A stretch of DNA of 64,000 nucleotides, from NCBI GenBank assembly GCA_036000545.1, contig DASYVD010000004.1, positions 1 to 64,000 on the forward strand, written 5' to 3'. The notes beneath the pieces were generated by a model that was not told where the DNA came from, did no database searches, and was given only the letters and a program-made list of their open reading frames with translations. The position numbers and the translations under genes are program-made. The stretch comes from DASYVD01 sp036000545. Its GTDB lineage: Bacteria; Actinomycetota; UBA4738; CALAEC01. Of this stretch, positions 49,777 to 57,484 are shown one piece after another (position 1 is the stretch's first letter; every line of letters starts with the position of its first letter).

Positions 49777-49810
49777 GTCAACCATCCAGTTGACTCAAGC
49801 AAACACTTGA
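49777..49810. promoter_or_regulatory. Two inverted repeats, candidate MarR operators
   Basis: GTCAAC-CATCCA-GTTGAC (49777-49794) is a perfect 6-bp inverted repeat with a 6-base spacer. TCAAG-CAAACA-CTTGA (49795-49810) is a second with the same spacer length. Their centres are 17 bp apart, and the second overlaps the -35 box of the exporter promoter. This is a suitable layout for dimeric MarR proteins. Confidence 0.6.
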
Positions 49811-49836
49811 CAATCCTCAAAGGTTGGGGGTAGCCT
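49807..49836 (+). promoter_or_regulatory. Sigma-70-type promoter of the ABC exporter operon
   Basis: TTGACA (49807-49812), an 18-base spacer and TAGCCT (49831-49836), 43 bases before the ATG at 49880. The start codon is preceded by GGAAGGATCC. The -35 box lies inside the second inverted repeat of the MarR operator pair. Confidence 0.7.
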
Positions 49837-49879
49837 AGGTCCCACGACAGACTGGGACGGAAACGGAAGGATCCCTGCC

Positions 49880-50866
49880 ATGAGCGACAAAGCCATCCTC
49901 GTCGAGGGACTCGCCAAGAGCTTCGGGCCCGTGGCGGCGCTCGACGGCATCGACTTCGACGTTCCACCCGCGAGCGTGTTCGGGCTGCTGGGCCCGAACG
50001 GAGCCGGGAAGACGACTGCGGTGCGCATCCTGACCACGATCCTGATCCCCGACGGGGGGCGGGCAGAGGTGCTCGGTCACGACGTGGTCCGCGATCCCTG
50101 GGCCGTTCGCAGTCGCATCGGCCTCGCCGGGCAAAACGCTGCCGTCGACCCGAACCTCACCGGCCGCGAGAACCTCCGGCTCGTCGGTCGCCTCGCCCAC
50201 GTCGCTCGTCATCTGATCGGCCCGCGCACCGACGAGCTGCTGGAGCGATTCGATCTCTCCGACGCGGCCGACCGACCCGTGCGCACGTACTCGGGCGGGA
50301 TGCGCCGGCGTCTCGACGTGAGCGCGGCCCTCGTCCAGCGGCCCGAGGTGCTGTTCCTGGACGAGCCCACGACCGGACTCGACCTCCGCAGCCGGAACGA
50401 GCTGTGGGAGATGATCCGCGAGCTCGTCGCCGAAGGCACCACGGTCTTGCTCACCACGCAGTATCTGGAGGAGGCCGACCGGTTGACCCACAACATCGCC
50501 GTGGTGGACCACGGTCATGTCATCGCCCGAGGCACCCCGGCCGATCTCAAATCGCGACTCGGCAGCACGGTGATCGAGATCGGGATGGCCGACGAGCACC
50601 AGGCCATACGAGCCGAAGGAGTGCTGGCCCCTTACGTTCCCGGGAAGCCCGAGCGCGAGGGCGCGCTGGTGCGCGTCACCTCGGATGACGGGCCACGCGT
50701 CCTGATCGAGGTGCTCCGGTCTCTCGACGCCCACGAGCTCGCTCCCGGGAGCCTCACGGTCCGGGAGCCGAGCCTCGATGACGTGTTCCTCGCCCTCACC
50801 GGGCGGCACGCCGAGCCCGAACCGACCCCAGACAGAGAAGCCGTTCCCACAGGAGGTGCCGCGTGA
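49880..50866 (+). CDS. ABC exporter ATPase, DrrA/daunorubicin-resistance type
   Basis: A 328-residue ATPase: Walker A GPNGAGKTT, Q-loop AGQNAAVDPNLTGRENL, signature YSGGMRRRLD, Walker B VLFLDEPTTGLD and switch TTQYLEEAD. The DrrA-type C-terminal extension (about 220-310, RVTSDDGPRVLIEVLRSL to REPSLDDVFLALTGRHAE) is present. It works with the permease that follows (GTGA-type four-base overlap). The cargo is unknown; in this family it is often a hydrophobic drug or lipid. Confidence 0.93.
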   Translation: MSDKAILVEGLAKSFGPVAALDGIDFDVPPASVFGLLGPNGAGKTTAVRILTTILIPDGGRAEVLGHDVVRDPWAVRSRIGLAGQNAAVDPNLTGRENLRLVGRLAHVARHLIGPRTDELLERFDLSDAADRPVRTYSGGMRRRLDVSAALVQRPEVLFLDEPTTGLDLRSRNELWEMIRELVAEGTTVLLTTQYLEEADRLTHNIAVVDHGHVIARGTPADLKSRLGSTVIEIGMADEHQAIRAEGVLAPYVPGKPEREGALVRVTSDDGPRVLIEVLRSLDAHELAPGSLTVREPSLDDVFLALTGRHAEPEPTPDREAVPTGGAA

Positions 50867-51681
50867 GCGCGACGACTGTTCCCGCTTCCCCGCCGTTCGA
50901 GCATCGGGGACTGCACCGCGTTGCCGGAGCGATCTCGGATGGGCTGACGCTCACGTGGCGCTACCTGATCCACTATCGGCGGGTTCCCCAACTGCTCGTG
51001 TTCTCCACGATCCAGCCGGTGATCTTCGTGTTGCTGTTCCGGTACGTCTTCGGTGGGGCCATCCATATACCAGGGGGGGTGCCCTACGTCGACTTCCTCA
51101 TACCCGGCATCTTCGTCCAGACGGCCGTGTTCGGCGCGATCGCCGCCGCCATCGGCCTGGCCGCCGATTTCAAGACCGGGGTGATCGAGCGGTTCCATGC
51201 TCTCCCTATGGCCCGCTCGGCTCTTCTGGTTGGCCGGACTACCGCGGACCTGACGCGGAACGTCTTCGTGACAGTCCTCATGGCCGCGGTGGGATTCGCC
51301 GTGGGGTTCCGCATCCACACGAACGCGCTGGCCTTCGTGGCCAGCCTGGCCGTGCTGCTGTTCTTCGGCTACGCGATGTCTTGGATCTTCGCCACGGTGG
51401 GGCTGGCCGTCGGCGATCCGGAGACCGCCCAGGCGGCCGCGTTCCCTGTCATGGCCCCGCTGGTTTTCGCGTCATCGGCATTCGTGCCGGTCGACACGAT
51501 GCCCGGGTGGCTCCAGGTCTTCGCAGAGCATCAGCCGGTCTCGGTGACGGCTTCGGCCGTTCGGGCGCTGGTGCTGGGAGGGCCGACGGCCTCGTACGTC
51601 CTGCAATCGCTGGCGTGGAGCGCGGGCCTCCTGCTGGTGTTCGCGCCACTCGCCGTTCGCCGGTACCGCCGGGCAGTGTGA
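50863..51681 (+). CDS. ABC-2 type exporter permease, DrrB type
   Basis: A 272-residue membrane protein of the ABC-2 permease family. Six hydrophobic segments are visible, with the opening ISDGLTLTWRYLIHYRRVPQLLVFSTIQPVIFVLLFRYVFGG, the family core GVIERFHALPMARSALLVGR, and ASSAFVPVDTMPGWLQVFAEHQPVSVTASAVRAL near the end. It forms the exporter with the ATPase. Start GTG at 50863. A small Lrp/AsnC-sensor gene follows 20 bases later. Confidence 0.93.
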   Translation: MSATTVPASPPFEHRGLHRVAGAISDGLTLTWRYLIHYRRVPQLLVFSTIQPVIFVLLFRYVFGGAIHIPGGVPYVDFLIPGIFVQTAVFGAIAAAIGLAADFKTGVIERFHALPMARSALLVGRTTADLTRNVFVTVLMAAVGFAVGFRIHTNALAFVASLAVLLFFGYAMSWIFATVGLAVGDPETAQAAAFPVMAPLVFASSAFVPVDTMPGWLQVFAEHQPVSVTASAVRALVLGGPTASYVLQSLAWSAGLLLVFAPLAVRRYRRAV

Positions 51682-51701
51682 TCCACGGGAGGAGGCATCC
51701 A

Positions 51702-51989
51702 TTGCGGGCATACGTTCTGATCCAGACAGAGCCGGAGACGGAACGCGTCACCGATCAGCTCCGAGCCGTCCCGGGAGTGCTCTTCGCTGACGATGTCACC
51801 GGAGCCTACGACGCCGTCGCCGTGGCCCAGTCCAGCTCGATGCGCCACCTGACGGAGGTCGTCCTGCCGGAGATCCGCAACGTCCCCGGCGTCACGCGGG
51901 CGCTTCCCGCCCCCGTGCTCGACGGCTCGGAGCGGGATCGGGAGACCGAGCCGTCCGGAAAGGCCTCCGCCACTGTTCGGGCCGCCTGA
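51702..51989 (+). CDS. Stand-alone Lrp/AsnC effector-binding (RAM) domain protein
   Basis: A 95-residue protein with only the ligand-binding RAM half of an Lrp/AsnC regulator: LRAYVLIQTEPETERVTDQLRAVPGVLFADDVTGAYDAVAVAQSS, then VVLPEIRNVPGVTRALPAPVL. No helix-turn-helix is present. TTG at 51702 follows GGGAGGAGG at seven bases. Such single-domain proteins bind amino acids or act as small modulators. It may be cotranscribed with the exporter. Role unknown. Confidence 0.88.
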   Translation: MRAYVLIQTEPETERVTDQLRAVPGVLFADDVTGAYDAVAVAQSSSMRHLTEVVLPEIRNVPGVTRALPAPVLDGSERDRETEPSGKASATVRAA

Positions 51990-52271
51990 GCGGATAATCC
52001 GGATGTGGGCTGGTGGGAGGAGCCACGGAACGACTGGATGCACGGGTCCTGGTACCCCGTTCGGGCTCGCGGCCAACGGCACCGTGATGCTCGCCTTTCA
52101 CGCCGGGGACGGATCCTCTGGTCCGTGGTCTTCGTTACTTGGGGCTGCCGTCGTCGCCCCCATAGCGCTCGCGATGCTCGACGGGATCTGACCGGCTCGC
52201 GCCGACCCCAAAAAGAGTGACAAAAACGCGCGAAGGCTTGCGCCCCGGCGGCCCGTTGATATAGAAATGCT
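51990..52271. other. Intergenic stretch before the exporter-operon terminator
   Basis: About 280 bases with no gene I can support. A 62-codon plus frame (52003-52191) and a 71-codon overlapping frame both lack a ribosome site. The terminator at 52274 lies at the end of this stretch, so the operon transcript probably runs through it as a long 3-prime tail. Confidence 0.4.
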
Positions 52272-52273
52272 TC

Positions 52274-52314
52274 GGAACCGCTGGAGTCTTCGGACTCCGG
52301 CGGTTCCGTTTTCC
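52274..52314 (+). terminator. Rho-independent terminator with TTCG tetraloop
   Basis: GGAACCGCTGGAGTC (52274-52288), loop TTCG, then GACTCCGGCGGTTCC (52293-52307): a 15-bp stem with one G-T pair. GTTTTCC follows. The TTCG loop is a very stable tetraloop. It ends transcription from the exporter operon on the plus strand. Confidence 0.88.
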
Positions 52315-52371
52315 GGGTCGTTCGCCCTCCCGACCGACCTCCTAGCCGGAGGATGGACGTCCTCGTCCGGT

Positions 52372-52446
52372 GCCGGGGGTCCGCTGGCCGGACTCGCCAA
52401 TGCCTTCTCGCTCCCGGGCCAGCTACCCCCCCGGACCCCCCTCCGG
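52372..52446 (-). repeat. Dispersed palindromic element, copy E
   Basis: On the minus strand GGGTCCGGGGGGGTAGCTGGCC, here split as GGGTCCGGGGGGGTAG and CTGGCCCGGG, a loop and GGCCAGCGGACCCCCGGC. The arm reads GCTGGCC instead of GCTCGC, matched by GGCCAGC on the other side, so the stem is kept by compensating changes. The TAG inside the element is the stop codon of the sensor kinase, whose last residues are GGPGG. Confidence 0.78.
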
Positions 52447-53637
52447 TACCCACACCGCAAAGCGTGACCCCTCGGCCAGGCTGCTCCGGACCTCGATCCG
52501 CCCTCCAAGGGACTCAACGATCTTCTTGGCGAGGGCGAGCCCCAGTCCCGAGCCGTCGCCCGACCGCGACGCATCCGCCTGCCAGAACGGCTCGAACACG
52601 TGCGCCAGGGCGTCCGGGGCGATCCCCTCGCCGGTGTCCTCCACGGTCACCTCGACCCCGCTCCGGTCCCAGCTCGCCTCGATCCGCACGGTGCCGTCGG
52701 CGGGGGTGTGGCGGATCGCGTTGTGCAGGAGGTTCTGAAGGACGCGAAGGAGCCGAGGCGAGCACAGGGCGCCCGCCGCCGGGGCCACCGACGTCTCCAG
52801 AACCAGGCCCTTCTCCCGAGCTTGGCCCTGGAGATCCGCGACCGCCGACCGCACCAGTTGGCCGAGGGGGATCCGGTCCGTCTCGCGCTCGATGGCCCCC
52901 GCGTCGATCTGAGCCAGCTCGAAGAGGTCGTCCACGAGGTGGGACAGCGAGCCCACGGCCCTCCGCATCTCCCGCGCGTACCGCCGGAGGCTGGGCGGGT
53001 CGCCCACCACACCCTCGTCGATGGCCTCGACCATGGCCCTGAGGCCGGCCAGCGGGGTACGCAGGTCGTGCGACACAGCGGTGATGAGATCGCGGCGGCG
53101 AGCCTCCAGATCGCGCTCCCGGGAGATCGACGCTTGGAGTCGCTCGGCCATCTCGTCGAGCGTCCGGCCCAGGTCACCGAGCTCGGAATCGGCGACAATC
53201 GGCCCGACCCGCGCCGTGAGGTCTCCCCGGGCCAGCTCCTCGGCCGTGCCGGTGACCCGGCGCAGCGCGGCAACCGTGGTGCGCGTGAGCGCCAGCGCGG
53301 CGCCGATTCCGACTACAGCGGAGGACGCCAGGACCACGGCGACCAGCGAGGCGTCGTGCCGGCTCACGAACATCAGCGCGGCGACCGCTCCGAGCATCGA
53401 GAGGGCCACGACGACGCCGACGACGGCCACGGCCAGGAACCGATGGCGGAGGGAGGAGCCGGCGAGCCACCGGGACCCCACCGCCGTCAAGAGCACGAGA
53501 ACCACGGCGGAGGCCGCGAGCGTCAGCACCAGCTGGGCGACGTCCGAGGTCGGCATTCCCACGAGGGCGCCGCCGGCCAGCGTGGCGAGCGCACCCACAG
53601 CCGCGGTGACCCCCACCAGGGCGAGCCCGCTCCTCAT
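52423..53637 (-). CDS. Two-component sensor histidine kinase
   Basis: A 404-residue membrane kinase. Two or more N-terminal hydrophobic pairs (about 5-27, 33-52, 66-90, 97-118) leave almost no extracytoplasmic loop, so the sensor may act inside the membrane. A HAMP domain (about 118-172) is followed by the phosphoacceptor His190 (AVSHDLRTPLAG), the N-box (NLLHNAIRHTPADG), G1 (VEDTGEGIAP) and G2 (GDGSGLGLALAKKIVE). The ATG at 53637 overlaps the regulator stop (ATGA), so HK and RR are coupled. The last residues and stop come from palindromic element E. Confidence 0.95.
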   Translation of the reverse strand: MRSGLALVGVTAAVGALATLAGGALVGMPTSDVAQLVLTLAASAVVLVLLTAVGSRWLAGSSLRHRFLAVAVVGVVVALSMLGAVAALMFVSRHDASLVAVVLASSAVVGIGAALALTRTTVAALRRVTGTAEELARGDLTARVGPIVADSELGDLGRTLDEMAERLQASISRERDLEARRRDLITAVSHDLRTPLAGLRAMVEAIDEGVVGDPPSLRRYAREMRRAVGSLSHLVDDLFELAQIDAGAIERETDRIPLGQLVRSAVADLQGQAREKGLVLETSVAPAAGALCSPRLLRVLQNLLHNAIRHTPADGTVRIEASWDRSGVEVTVEDTGEGIAPDALAHVFEPFWQADASRSGDGSGLGLALAKKIVESLGGRIEVRSSLAEGSRFAVWVPEGGPGG

Positions 53638-54332
53638 GGCTCGAAGCGGTAGCCGACGCCCCATATGGTCATCAGGTGGCGGGGGCGGGATGGGTCGGCC
53701 TCGATCTTCTCCCGGATCCGGCGGATGTGGACCGTGACCGTCGAAGAGTCACCCTCCCATGCGAAGTCCCACACCTGCTCGAGCAACTGGAGCCTCTTGA
53801 ACACCACGCCGGGGTTGGACGCCAGCAGGTGAAGGAGGTCGAACTCCTTTCGGGTGAGGTGCACGGCTTCCCCCCGAGCCCGAACGTCCCTGCGTTCCAC
53901 GTCGATCTCGAGATCCTCGAACCGCAACGGGGGAGTCGGGCCCTCCGCGGCCGGGCTCGCGGTGCGACGAAGCACCGCCCGCACCCGGGCCACGACCTCC
54001 CGCGGGGAGAACGGTTTGGTGACGTAGTCGTCTGCGCCGAGCTCAAGGCCGACGATGCGATCGGTTTCCTCGCCCTTAGCCGTCAGCATGATGACGGCCG
54101 GAAACGGTGACGGGATCGCGTCACGCATCCGACGGAACACCTCCAGCCCGTCGATGCGCGGAAGCATCAGGTCGAGGATGACCACGTCCGGCCGGGCCCG
54201 CTCGACCGCGGAGAGGGCCCGCTCCCCGTCCTCGGCCGCCTCCACGTCGAAGCCCTCCCGGGCCAGGTAGCGCGACAGCACCTCGCGCACGATCGGCTCG
54301 TCGTCGACGACCAGCACCCTTGCTCCGGTCAC
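53634..54332 (-). CDS. OmpR/PhoB-family response regulator
   Basis: A 232-residue regulator: receiver domain with DDE (10-12), phosphoacceptor Asp54 (VVILDLMLPRIDG), Thr in MLTAKG and Lys in YVTKPFSPREVVAR; then a winged-helix output domain (about 130-230, VHLTRKEFDLLHLLASNPGVV to TVHIRRIREKIEADPSRPRHLMTIWGVGYRFEP). GTG at 54332 is the start because the receiver begins directly after it. Divergent from the small exported protein at 54477, whose upstream region carries an 11-bp tandem repeat suited to this type of regulator. Confidence 0.95.
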   Translation of the reverse strand: MTGARVLVVDDEPIVREVLSRYLAREGFDVEAAEDGERALSAVERARPDVVILDLMLPRIDGLEVFRRMRDAIPSPFPAVIMLTAKGEETDRIVGLELGADDYVTKPFSPREVVARVRAVLRRTASPAAEGPTPPLRFEDLEIDVERRDVRARGEAVHLTRKEFDLLHLLASNPGVVFKRLQLLEQVWDFAWEGDSSTVTVHIRRIREKIEADPSRPRHLMTIWGVGYRFEP

Positions 54333-54407
54333 ACCACAGATTGTGGCCCACGGAGGTTGCGAAAGTCTTACGACCCATAGGCCTCCGGAGAATTCCGCAA
54401 CCCGTAA

Positions 54408-54435
54408 CGGTCCTGAAAGGGTCCGGCAAGATCCC
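54408..54435 (+). promoter_or_regulatory. Tandem 11-bp direct repeat, second copy
   Basis: TAACGGTCCTG, AAAGGGTCCGG and a weaker CAAGATCCCTC follow each other at 11-bp steps (GGTCC at 54409 and 54420). The second GGTCC is 57 bp before the ATG at 54477, against 56 bp at the 43.6 kb copy. It lies in the gap between the response-regulator gene and the small exported protein, so it is the best candidate for that regulator's binding site. Confidence 0.5.
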
Positions 54436-54476
54436 TCCTCCACACTTGCGGCCATCCGACCACGAAGGAGGGAACG

Positions 54477-54914
54477 ATGATCCGCAAGACCGTGGTGCTG
54501 GCGGTGGCTCTCGCCGCCGTCGCGCTGTCGGCGGGGATCGCTCGGGCGGGTGTGGGCGGCCCGGCGTTCTACGTCGACGGCGTCATCTATCGCACGGTCG
54601 GCACCCCGACCGATCTCTCGGGCACCGGAGCCCCGGAGCACAGCTTCGACACCATCTACCAGTTCTTCGGCCTCCAGCTGAACGTCGCTACCGCAGCGCC
54701 CGGAGACCCCGGCTACAACGGAGGGCGGTGGATGGTGCACGGCCTGTCGTTCTCCGACTACGCCGCCGCGGTCGCCGCCCACGACGCCAACGGCAGCGGC
54801 AACTTCGACAGTGACGAGGAGGTGGCCGCGGCACTAGCGTCCGGAGCGGCCTCCGACATCGGGATCGTCAAGATGTTCGAGTGCCCGGTGATCCCGCTGC
54901 CACGAAGCGGCTGA
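54477..54914 (+). CDS. Small exported protein with one EF-hand loop
   Basis: A 145-residue secreted protein. The signal peptide is MIRKTVVLAVALAAVALSAGIARA. The mature part is Gly-rich with an aromatic segment (GGRWMVHGLSFSDYAAAVAAHD) and a canonical EF-hand loop at 103-114 (DANGSGNFDSDE: Asp1, Asn3, Ser5, Asn7, Asp9, Glu12). Calcium binding is therefore likely; the function is unknown. One Cys lies near the end. ATG follows GGAGGGAACG. Probable target of the adjacent two-component system. Confidence 0.8.
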   Translation: MIRKTVVLAVALAAVALSAGIARAGVGGPAFYVDGVIYRTVGTPTDLSGTGAPEHSFDTIYQFFGLQLNVATAAPGDPGYNGGRWMVHGLSFSDYAAAVAAHDANGSGNFDSDEEVAAALASGAASDIGIVKMFECPVIPLPRSG

Positions 54915-54948
54915 CCTGAGAGCTCACCCTTGGTGGAGGCCGGCGGCG

Positions 54949-55716
54949 TCAGCGCCGGCCTGCCACCAGGTCGTGGCGCGGAAGCAGATCCTGGGCGCGG
55001 CCCAGTACCGCGCCCGGTAGCCTTCCCTCATCGAGGTCGAAGCGGTCAGCGAACCGGTCGAGGATGGCTCCCGCGACGTCGTCCCAGCCCGTCCCCGGGA
55101 CCTCCTCTTCCACGCTTCCGACGGTCGCCGGATCCCACGGCAGCTCCAGCGCGGCGTAGACGGGCACTAGGACGTCTCGCACGCGGTCGGCGCCGGAGAC
55201 GACGACCACCCCTCCGACGTGCGCGGCGCGGGCCACGACCCGCTGGCCCACGCCCATGAGCTTCTTCTCCCCTCGGGCGTTCACGCTGTGCTCCCCGGGG
55301 CAGTACTCGCCCGGGACCTCTCCGATCCTGGCATCGACGCCAAGCGATCCCAGCGCCTCCGCGACGATTTCGGCCAGCTCGTCGAACCGCGCTCGGATCC
55401 CTTCTCGAGGTGACGGATCCGGGATGGCCCAGGAGAAGGCCACGGTGCCTTGATGGAATACCGCAGCCCGCCCCCCGGCCAGCCGCTCGACCGCCGCGAA
55501 ACCCCGTGCCCGGGCGGCCGCCATGGCTGCGGGTGCTCCCGGCTCGACGAGGTCGCGGGGGCCGAACGCCACGATCGCCGCCGGGCGGTGGAGCCGGAGC
55601 GTCTCGGGAAGGCTCCCTTCGCTCACGAGCTCCAGGGTGGCCCGGGAGACCGCGGTATCCAGAGCGGGCGGGTCCGGATAGGAATCCCGCACAAGCAGGA
55701 TCCTTCGCTTGGTCAC
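54949..55716 (-). CDS. Lipoate-protein ligase A family (BPL/LPL domain) protein
   Basis: A 255-residue BPL/LPL-fold protein. The catalytic region is AVERLAGGRAAVFHQGTVAFSW, and the lysine motif EKKLMGVGQRVVARAAHVGGVVVV follows. It matches LplA-type proteins that attach lipoate or octanoate to E2 or GcvH subunits, though no lipoylated target is in the window. GTG at 55716 is the start; frame opening further upstream is an artefact of the GC bias. It is divergent from the glycan genes. Confidence 0.87.
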   Translation of the reverse strand: MTKRRILLVRDSYPDPPALDTAVSRATLELVSEGSLPETLRLHRPAAIVAFGPRDLVEPGAPAAMAAARARGFAAVERLAGGRAAVFHQGTVAFSWAIPDPSPREGIRARFDELAEIVAEALGSLGVDARIGEVPGEYCPGEHSVNARGEKKLMGVGQRVVARAAHVGGVVVVSGADRVRDVLVPVYAALELPWDPATVGSVEEEVPGTGWDDVAGAILDRFADRFDLDEGRLPGAVLGRAQDLLPRHDLVAGRR

Positions 55717-55822
55717 GAAACCAGTCTCTACCCCCGGCGCCGGATCCGTCCGGCGAGCGCGATCGCCCGTTCGGATCGTCGCCCCCGCCGCGCTCGCTGT
55801 GCTATATGGGGCCGAGCCCGAA

Positions 55823-55894
55823 GGGGGGTCCGGGGAGAGTAGCTCGCCCGGAGGGGGCGATGCGTGAAGTGGGACAGCGAGCGGTCCCCCGGAG
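55823..55894 (+). repeat. Dispersed palindromic element, copy B
   Basis: GGGGGGTCCGGGGAG, then AGTAGCTCGCCCGGAG, a loop of about 24 bases (different from copy A), and GCGAGCGGTCCCCCGGAG. Left arm matches copy A at 30 of 31 bases. It ends 15 bases before the start codon of the pyruvyltransferase-type gene and lies in a divergent gap, so it is not behind a stop codon, unlike copies A, C and E. Confidence 0.8.
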
Positions 55895-55909
55895 TGATAA
55901 GGGAGCCGG

Positions 55910-57484
55910 ATGCGGGAACGTCGGGGAAGCCGAGCATCGGAACGGTCGTCCAGGCGGTCCTCGCGCGCCGGGGCGTCCCGGACGAAGCCGGCCCGCAGAG
56001 CCACGAAGCCTCGGCGTGAGCCCTCCGCGCGGGAAGCGCCCCGCTCCGCCCGGGCGGCCGGGCCCCGTATCGGGCTGTGGGGGACCTTCGACCTTGAGAA
56101 CTACGAAGACATGCTGTTCCCCCGCATCCTCGAGGAGGAGCTGGGCCGGCGGATTCCCGACGCCCACATCCGGGTCTTCGCTCCGGTCGGCTACACGGGA
56201 CTGAACCGCTTCGAGGAGCGGGAGCCGGCGGAGCCTCTGGGCCCGTGGAGCCCGGAGCGCGTGACCGAGCTGGCCGGCGATCTCGACTGCGTGGTAATCG
56301 GCCCCGGCGAGATCATCCACGGCCGCGACGAGCTCCTGAGTCCCCACTACGGCCTGACGCCGGCCGAGATGCGGCGACGGGCCCCGAGCCGCTTCTTCCT
56401 GGGCGGCCTCGGTCCCGACCTCGAGCGCGAGTGCCCGGTCGTGTGGTCCGCCGTGGGGATCCCCTTCGACTTCCGGGCGAGAGAGGCGGCTCGGGCCCGG
56501 GAGTCTCTGGCGAGCCGGCCGATCGTCTCGGTCCGCGATGAAGTTTCGCGGCGTCGCCTCCGCAAGGCCGGCGTGGATCGGGAAGTCGAGGTGGTGCCGG
56601 ATCCCGCGTTCCTCGGTTCGCGGCTGTTCCCCCCGCCTCTCCTCGAGAAGCGCCTTGCTCAGCTCCGGGCTACCGGCGTCTACCCCGAGCAGCCTCCCCT
56701 GGTCGTGCAGGGCAACGCGGCGAGCATCTTCCAGGTCCAGGGGCTCGCGTCCGCACTGGAACGCCTCCGCGAGGAACGGGAGATCGCGAGGGTCGTCCTC
56801 GTGGAGACGGGCCCTTGCCACGGAGACGGGGAGTTCGCTCGGGCGCTGGAAGAGGCGATGCCGGGCACGGTCAGACTCCCGTCGGCCGGCCTGGCCGACG
56901 TGACCGCTGCGATCGCCGCGTCCGCCGGGTTCATCGGAACCTCGCTGCACGGGAACATCACCGCGCTCACCTTCGACCGGCCCCACCTCGTTCTGGCCTG
57001 GGGCGGGGAAACGAAGCTCGAGGGATTCGCCGAGGCCATCGACAATCTCGACTGCTTGGTGGAGCGGGCAGAGGACGTTCCAGGGGCGTTCGAGAAGGTC
57101 GCCGCCCTGGGCTCCCGGACCGACATCGTGGCCGATCTCGCCCGGCGGGTGGACGCCCATCTCGACCGGGTTGCCGAGGTCGCGGTGACAGCCACAGCCC
57201 GCCGCGAGCGTCCCCCGGCCGCGGCCTCTCTCGCCGAGCAACTCGAGCTGCTGCGGCGGGCATACGAGCGGCGAGGACGGTTGCTGGTGGCCCAGCGGTG
57301 GACCCTGGCCGACCGGTTCGCCGACCTCGACGCGGAGATCGCCGCGTTGAGGGAGGAGATCGCCCGGCTCGAGCGGGAGGTGGGCGGAAGGGCCGGGGAG
57401 CTCGAGCGCCTCCTCAATACCAAGACGTTCCGGTACACCAGCGCCCTCAGGCGCCTGTACGGGAGCCTCCGCCGAGGCCGCTGA
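55910..57484 (+). CDS. Polysaccharide pyruvyl transferase family protein
   Basis: A 524-residue protein. After an Arg/Ser-rich N-terminus of about 50 residues comes the pyruvyltransferase fold: IGLWGTFDLENYEDMLFPRILEEEL, DCVVIGPGEIIHG, GGLGPD, then RDEVSRRRLRKAGVDREVEVVPDPAFLG and FIGTSLHGNITALTF. A C-terminal coiled coil (about 465-500, ADLDAEIAALREEIARLEREVG) ends with a rhamnan-type tail (LLNTKTFRYTSALRRLYGSLRR). The family adds pyruvate ketals to polysaccharides. Its stop overlaps the glycosyltransferase start (TGATG), so both act in one glycan pathway. Start ATG at 55910. Confidence 0.87.
   Translation: MRERRGSRASERSSRRSSRAGASRTKPARRATKPRREPSAREAPRSARAAGPRIGLWGTFDLENYEDMLFPRILEEELGRRIPDAHIRVFAPVGYTGLNRFEEREPAEPLGPWSPERVTELAGDLDCVVIGPGEIIHGRDELLSPHYGLTPAEMRRRAPSRFFLGGLGPDLERECPVVWSAVGIPFDFRAREAARARESLASRPIVSVRDEVSRRRLRKAGVDREVEVVPDPAFLGSRLFPPPLLEKRLAQLRATGVYPEQPPLVVQGNAASIFQVQGLASALERLREEREIARVVLVETGPCHGDGEFARALEEAMPGTVRLPSAGLADVTAAIAASAGFIGTSLHGNITALTFDRPHLVLAWGGETKLEGFAEAIDNLDCLVERAEDVPGAFEKVAALGSRTDIVADLARRVDAHLDRVAEVAVTATARRERPPAAASLAEQLELLRRAYERRGRLLVAQRWTLADRFADLDAEIAALREEIARLEREVGGRAGELERLLNTKTFRYTSALRRLYGSLRRGR

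Noticed and set aside
52003..52191. Small plus-strand frame with a hydrophobic C-terminus after the exporter operon
   Set aside because: No ribosome site, and an overlapping second frame is equally open; not enough to call a gene.
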